Assembly (NCBI RefSeq): GCF_000003815.2
Contig: NC_049980.1
Location: 28,915,255 to 28,979,254 of the forward strand
DNA: 64,000 nucleotides
DNA from: Branchiostoma floridae
Lineage: Eukaryota > Chordata > Leptocardii > Amphioxiformes > Branchiostomatidae
Direction of reading: 5' to 3'
Every line of letters starts with the position of its first letter. Position 1 is the first letter of the stretch. The position numbers and the translations under genes were made by a program. This document shows, one piece after another, positions 58,610-64,000 of the stretch. A model generated the notes under the pieces. It had not been told where the DNA came from. It made no database searches and was given only the letters and a program-made list of their open reading frames with translations.

Positions 58610-58629
58610 GAGACAAACACACTGCCGAA

Positions 58630-61345
58630 CCGAAAATATCACCTTAGCCATTCTGACAAAGGTAATTAGAAACTAACGTGAACAGTTATGCATAAAATAC
58701 GCATAGGTAGGAAGAATAGGGAAGTCCTGTGAGCTCGGTACTAGTACTGAAACATTCTTGCAGTTTCAGCTGCTTGAGACTGGGCACTCAATCTGGAACA
58801 GGCAAATACTGTTAAGTGTGTAAAAGTGAATAACATGGGGATTTGGTTACCCAGAATATGAATTCTAGTTTTGCCGCCAAAATTCTACATAATTAAGTAC
58901 TTTTGATACATGCTCAAAACAACTTACTATAATAGTATAATAACAGAGTCTGCATTTTTATTGCAATAGCAAAAAAAAAAAAACACAACACCAGTTATAG
59001 CAAAGAACTTTAATAGACATACAATGCCCTAAACATGAAACTATCACTTTTAGATAAAAAAACAACCAACAAAATACAAAACAGAACAACATGGTAACAA
59101 TATTGCTCATGCATGCCATAACATGCACAATAATCATTCAATATACTCACTCCACAGCATGAAACATTTCTGCTTTTTTTAAAAAGATGTTGCCAATCCC
59201 TGAGCATTTAAAGAAACTGAAATTATCTTAAAACACCAAATTATGATCATAGTATATTACCATTGACATTACTACCATCTGTAATGATTTAGAATTATCA
59301 TAGTCATTGATTACAAATGAGAAAACTTATTATTTTCTTACTCTGAGATCCTATGCTTTTTGCACATGTAGTCCTCTATAATTTTTATTAGCATTATTGC
59401 ACCAGCATAGATATGCAGCACCATACCAGTGCAAATTCTTAACAATGCTTTTAGTTGAATATTTTTCACAATGAAACATTATAACAAAGCACTAGGATTT
59501 CTTTAACAAATACATTAGCATGGTTAGCAAGTTTTCCTTTGAATTTTAACATCTTGTATTTAAGCATCAGATTCCGTAGTCTCACATACAGAGGAGTCCT
59601 TATATAAGTGGTCTTTCCATACAGCTCTGAAATGACTTATATTTGGATGGTAACTGGACAATTAAACACTACTTTCTAGATTAAGTACTAGAAGTACTAG
59701 ATCTTTGGTTCTTAGTCTGGTGCAGTGATTCTTACTTATACACACAGTTGTATATTTTAGTGTGTTGTTAAGTGGACAGAGAAATAGATAGCTACAAGAA
59801 GAGTAAGAGTTAATGTTAGCACAAATGTTAGTGGTTGCACACCATATAATACATGTACCTCTGAAATATCATCAATGATTGTTGGACCAAAGCAGGGACA
59901 AACCTGGACCACTGAACATACAAGTCTTAACAAACATATTTCTTAACAAATAAACAATCATTGTAGAATTTACACCATAATTTGTCTATACTATGGTGGC
60001 TTCACACTGTCAATGTCTTAATGCTAAATATCTCAAGATTAGAGGTTGTAAATCATTAGGGACTGCATTGTCACTTTCTATTGATTGTCACCTATACAAA
60101 ATAAAATACTTGCTTACATAATTCTTTTATCTTTTCTGCTGCTACATGCAGGACCAGGTGAACAACTTGTTGTAGAGCCAGATATTCCAAAAAAATTAAT
60201 CTACAAAACAAATAGTGGTCCCTTGCTGTCTGGTACCTAAATGTACTGGTGCCAATGCACTTGCCATTGCAACAATATGTTTTAAAACTCTTAAAGGCGT
60301 GGTAGTTCTAAGGACTCTAATAACCACTGGAGTACCATGTAGGGCCTAGTGTGTTAGTATGTGCACACATAATACACGTATACAACAAAGAACTTTGTAC
60401 AATACTGCAATGGGAATTTGACGTGTCATCCAAACCAAATATCCACCTTGGAATGGTGTACAGCTACATGTACAAGCCTGGCAGGATGACATCCCATGTA
60501 CAGGTAGTAAATTCAAGATATATGTACCTTGCCATGTCAATCTATTCTTGGCTATTTTTGGCTATTTTACAGCCTATTTTCATTAATAAGGAACATCTTC
60601 ACCTCCTCAGATGAAGACCAAGCAAACCGAAATCAGTGGATACATGATACATTTGCTTCAACTAGCAAGTCTCATTATCACCTTCGGGATCCTAATAAAA
60701 TAGCCTGGAATCCATTCTATTCCACATGTAGATCCAGTTCTTACTTTGAAAGCACTTACAGTAAGTTACACAGGTAAAGATCAGAGGAAGGAGAATGCAA
60801 CTTGTTGGGCACAGCATGTAATACCCTGAGCTGGCTTTGCATGGTGACAAGAGAGCTTATTCTGTCAGAGCCAACCTAATGAACCTCAATAAAGCCAGAA
60901 CACATTGTACTTATGCTCATTCGAGCCCTGCCACAGAAAAAGCCAGACCTTGCTGAGTGTGGGCTTGAATAAAGTCTCTTAATGGGAACCATGCTGCTAC
61001 AGATGTCCTTTCTGAACATGTGGCATACAAAATGTAAGTGTGTATACCACTGGCATGAGGTTGTCCATTACTATTGTGCCAACACAAGAAATACGTGTAC
61101 AGGCAGACGATGCACAACGCAAACACAGGACTCAGCAATACAGCCAAGTTATAAATGCTTACGGGTAACAGGGACAAGTGCAGTAAAGCAATCAAAGTTT
61201 TTCGATTTTGCTTCCGATGATTTTGTCTACAATGATCGTGTACAAAGAATATTCTACAGCAACATTGCTAGAATAGGGTGGATACCAGGCTACTAATACC
61301 ATTGCTAAGTCTACAGCTCCTTAACATGGACCCCATCATGTTCCC
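58630..61345 (-). other. Probable HACD3 3'UTR and flank
   Basis: Long AT-rich stretch without inverted-repeat elements. A polyA signal candidate lies at 59009. A short plus-strand frame at 60600-60777 (DEDQANRNQWIHDTFAS...) is not supported by anything else. Confidence 0.35.
59009..59014 (-). terminator. Possible HACD3 polyadenylation signal (ATTAAA)
   Basis: Minus-strand ATTAAA about 2.3 kb past the HACD3 stop, in AT-rich DNA with no other gene between. It would give a long 3'UTR. No transcript evidence; nearer or farther signals are possible (another minus ATTAAA lies near 56515). Confidence 0.25.
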
Positions 61346-61467
61346 TTAGTCAATGTGCTGGTGAGCAGCTGCCCTTTCCTGAGCAGCCCTCTCCCTCTCC
61401 TTGCCACGCTTCACCGCGGCCTTTCTGCGTCTTTGTCGTACCATGTACTTCAGCAGCAAAGTACCAC
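61346..61467 (-). CDS. HACD3: HACD3 terminal coding exon
   Basis: Acceptor CCTTGCAG, stop TAA at 61346-61348. Encodes GGTLLLKYMVRQRRRKAA and a long Arg/Lys/Glu/Ala-rich cytosolic tail ending HQHID. A basic KQRRRR-like tail is typical of HACD3; here it is extended by a charged, Ala/Glu-rich helix-like stretch. Confidence 0.85.
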
Positions 61468-63869
61468 CTGCAAGGGAAAACACAGGCATTCTAGTCAAGC
61501 TACAGAGTAAGCATGGGTTGCTTAGCGTATGCGTGTCGTTCGATAACCAAACCCGGAGGTAACTTTTGATACAACCCATATCTATTTCAATACATTCCTT
61601 CACTTTATTTTGACAAAAGCATCTGTTCACTCCATTGCTTTAACATGTTTGTTCAACAATGGCATCTTGCCCCTCTATACATGTTAATAGGTCTGAACAC
61701 TCGTGCATAAATATGCAGCTGTCAACTGTTTACTTACTTGTACAATGTTTTGTTACCTGGACACCTTGGAAATCTGCAAACAAAAATCTGAAGGGACCAC
61801 CTAGGTGTCTTCAAGATTAAATAAATATAAAATACAACTTGGTGCATTCCGTATCACCTGAGGTGCCAGCCCGACCGCGGGTCGGATCGGCCGACGGCTG
61901 GGCGGTGATCCGACCCGCGGGAGGGCTGGGACCGAGGGTGATGCGGAATACACCATGTTGTATTTTATTCATGTCATACCCACCTGAGAAAACCCATGTT
62001 TTGATGCGGAAATGCGCCAGAAGTTGAACAAATTTGGTGCCCTCATACAAAAAGTGTTGCAACAGCAATGTTCCAACGTCCAAATCAGGTATTCGAATTG
62101 CCAACCGTGCCACACTCGGCCCGCTCGAAATGGTTCGATTTACTTGAAGAAAGCCTGTGTGATACGCCTTTCGGACCTGTGCGATACGGAAGTTATGGCC
62201 CAGTCCGGAACACCCATATCAAACGTTTTCGCGTCACAGGTATGACATAAATAAAGAACATAATTGGTGCCTTACCTGCAGCCAGCATCATGAGGTAGAG
62301 CTTCATCAGCAGGGGGTAGTGCAGCCTGTACTTCCCGTACTGGTAGCTGAACTTCTCCGAGCGCTCGTAATACGGCACAGCCGTGAAGATGCAGTAGGCT
62401 GGGGACACAAGCAGAAGGGCATTCTCTTCATTTTTTATTTTTTATTTCTACTGAAAAATCCAAGGCATTACCTACCAATGCAGATCTGTCTCTAGGACCC
62501 ATCCCTGGTCATAAGTTTGCTCATAAGAACAGCATCTTTTTTTACTCGATCCGTCCCAATAATGACAGAAAACTGATCAAAATGTATTGAAATGACATAT
62601 TCTACAAGGAAGATCAACAACATGGGCTCCATAACAATGAGTGTGACAGAAAAAAAATTAAAGCTGGAGACAGCCCTGTACCAATGCAAAATGAAATTAA
62701 CGGTACAAAACTTAACAGATGTTTACTACTTTTACCACAAGTTTTGTCATTTTATACATCATTCAATGTCAAGACATTTTTCTACCCTCTTCCATCCAGA
62801 AAAACATGATCAGTAATGCATCAACATTGTAACCAAATTAAAATTGGCAACAGAGGTTGTGGTAGACCAAGGACATCCTGGATGGAATTTTTTAGGAAGG
62901 ACAAGGTGTGTTGTTTAACAGGGGTGAACCCAAAGGACAGAGCCGCATGGAAGCACAGTGTGAAGACAAGGCTACTGCTGGCTAACCATACTAGTACCAT
63001 ACTGGATACTACTACCATTCAGTGACTTCTCTCTGGATAACAAGTCTACTCACCCTCCAGCAGAAAGCCGAGCGGATACAACGGGATCCAGATGGAGTAA
63101 CGCAGCCACTGCATCACCTTGTAGATCTTGGCAGGGAGGTTCTCCTTGCCGATGAGGTTAAACATGTAAAACGGGTACCTAAACCGGAAGATGTACCTAA
63201 AAATGTGAATAACCCGGCAAAAACAACTGGTTATGCCATGGAACTGCTACACACAGGATCTTCTGTAAATGATGGAATGGAGAAAGGAGAAGAAACTGAG
63301 TTAAAAGCCATGCTGCATGATGGGCTTGAGAAACTTTGTTGTTCTCCAACAGCATGAACTGAAAAGCAACAAAAATAAATGAGACAAATAAATAGTGAAG
63401 TAAAAGCAACAATGATGAACATCCAAGACTGTCTACAAAAATAACAATAGACATCATGGACATTTACAACAGAAATTCCAGTCTAGAAAGACTAGCAATT
63501 CCAAATCAAATCTTAATGCATATCTTAAATATACTGACACAAAATAGAACAAGGCTAAAGGAAATATGAAGAGACATTAAACGCCATTTCATGTATTACA
63601 AACACAACTTTTTTAAATTGTAGAAAGACAGCAATGTTTCTGATGCATATTCTCTTTATACACTGCTTAATGAAAATCATAACAAGGTAGTACTAGTAAC
63701 AAAAGAGAGAGACTTCTCTAGGTCTCGTTCATCAACGACATCTACAATAGCCTTACCTGGCCACCTCTATACAGCTCCACGTGGTGAACAGATAGGTGAC
63801 TACAGGCAATGGGTACATCAGCTCCTCAGGGTAGATCACCATGAACAGGATGAAGTTGCGACCAAGAGT
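61346..63869 (-). CDS. HACD3: HACD3-like 3-hydroxyacyl-CoA dehydratase, C-terminal part (four coding exons, 5' end outside window)
   Basis: Very-long-chain (3R)-3-hydroxyacyl-CoA dehydratase, an ER multi-pass enzyme that carries out the third step of the fatty-acid elongation cycle (removal of water from 3-hydroxyacyl-CoA). Four minus-strand exons with canonical GT-AG borders join in frame: 63757-63869, 63054-63196, 62276-62398 and 61346-61467. The joined product reads through the PTPLA/HACD signature: WSCIEVARYIFRFRYPF, then WLRYSIWIPLYPLGFLLEA. The family's catalytic Tyr and Glu (seven residues apart) are present in YPLGFLLE. The segment YQYGKYRLHYPLLMKLYL and a basic tail ending HQHID follow, as in HACD3 rather than HACD1/2. 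The N-terminal CS (p23-like) domain and first membrane segments should lie beyond position 64000. HACD3 is chosen over HACD4 from the WIPLYPLG motif and the long basic C-terminus; family assignment is very secure, paralogue assignment fairly so. Confidence 0.9.
61822..61970. mobile_element. GC-rich foldback in HACD3 intron
   Basis: Arms of about 65 bp. Perfect inner stem CCGCGGGTCGGATC / GATCCGACCCGCGG, then CCAGCCC/GGGCTGG, CATTCCGTATCACC-type and AAAATACAACTTGG-type outer stems with few mismatches. Confidence 0.8.
61960..62257. mobile_element. MITE-like inverted pair adjoining the foldback
   Basis: TTCATGTCATACC at the left and GGTATGACATAAATAAAG at the right, ending 18 bp before the HACD3 exon at 62276. 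It may form one composite element with 61822-61970. Confidence 0.5.
62276..62398 (-). CDS. HACD3: HACD3 exon (penultimate)
   Basis: 123 nt, acceptor GTCCCCAG, donor GCAG|GTAAGG. Encodes YCIFTAVPYYERSEKFSYQY, then the GKYRLHYPLLMKLYLMMLAA membrane segment. This aligns with the HACD3 loop and last transmembrane helix. Phase matches both neighbours. Confidence 0.88.
62816..63025 (+). pseudogene. LINE reverse-transcriptase C-terminal remnant in HACD3 intron
   Basis: GCGRPRTSWMEFFRKD, then NPKDRAAWKHSVKTRLL, the G-R-P-R-T-S-W ... D-R-x-x-W pattern of non-LTR ORF2 ends. It is on the opposite strand to HACD3, in the intron between 62398 and 63054, and overlaps no coding base. Confidence 0.65.
63054..63196 (-). 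CDS. HACD3: HACD3 exon with the catalytic Tyr/Glu pair
   Basis: 143 nt, acceptor TTTTTAG, donor GGAGG|GTGAGT. Encodes YIFRFRYPFYMFNLIGKENL, then the WLRYSIWIPLYPLGFLLE block. The Tyr of LYPLG and the Glu seven residues later match the catalytic pair described for yeast PHS1 and mammalian HACDs. The last base completes an Ala codon with the next exon. Confidence 0.9.
63757..63869 (-). CDS. HACD3: HACD3 exon (first one in window)
   Basis: 113 nt. Acceptor ...TCTGTAG and donor CCAG|GTAAGG. It encodes 37 codons starting TLGRNFILFMVIYPEE and ending WSCIEVA plus two bases that complete an Arg with the next exon. It holds one hydrophobic segment and the start of the conserved W-x-x-I-E-x-x-R-Y motif. 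Confidence 0.88.
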
Positions 63870-64000
63870 CTACAGAAAAACAAAGAGACTTCCAGTTTCA
63901 GAGACAGTGTAATAAAGGGTTAATGCCCCGGCCCGAGGTGTATATGGTGAGATAATCCCTGGTCAGGTGCGATAACCACCGAATAAACCACCGGGTGAGC

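Noticed and set aside
60600-60777. Frame DEDQANRNQWIHDTFAS with a loose resemblance to transposase-derived zinc-finger proteins
   Set aside because: Too short, no conserved catalytic or zinc motif, no splice partners.

Overview
This is a piece of a eukaryotic nuclear genome, probably from an invertebrate chordate such as a lancelet (Branchiostoma). The one gene I recognise has a vertebrate-like HACD3 architecture. The DNA is AT-leaning, intron-rich and packed with small non-autonomous elements: tRNA-headed SINEs, MITEs with clear terminal inverted repeats, decayed LINE ends and many tandem repeats. The organism is an inference; the sequence only shows an intron-bearing metazoan-type genome. 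There are no prokaryotic operons, and almost all open frames are short and non-coding.

Layout. 1-10 kb: SINE pieces and about 11 diverged copies of a ~330-400 bp tandem unit (2.7-7.1 kb), interrupted by a complete SINE with target-site duplication and by a tRNA-like sequence. 11.1-12.7 kb: a minisatellite with a 137-bp higher-order period. 14.1-17.6 kb: two adjacent arrays of long units (six of ~358 bp, then three of ~520 bp), each unit carrying canonical splice sites. 18.5-27.7 kb: more tandem arrays and MITEs, including a 483-bp pogo-type MITE. 27.9-44.5 kb: a minus-strand gene of unknown function with an ATG exon, two or three in-phase micro-exons, one 828-nt Pro/Val/Ala-Gln-rich exon and a short terminal exon; its introns carry hAT-type MITEs, a nested SINE and a LINE remnant. 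47.3-49.1 kb: 43-bp minisatellite with an inserted MITE. 49.1-55.9 kb: two head-to-head, related transcription-unit-like sequences diverging from a duplicated CCAAT-box region near 52.5-52.8 kb. Each side contains exon-like modules and large imperfect palindromes (foldbacks). The plus-side terminal module is a near-identical inverted copy of the terminal exon of the 28-44 kb gene. 56-61 kb: dispersed repeats and the probable long 3'UTR/flank of HACD3. 61.3-63.9 kb: the last four coding exons of HACD3 on the minus strand; the 5' part lies beyond the window.

HACD3 is the only gene whose function I can state. The most interesting structure is the inverted module family shared between 28 kb and 49.7-55.1 kb. 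It looks like a lineage-specific, recently duplicated transcript family (or a gene-fragment-carrying foldback element), and I did not recognise it.
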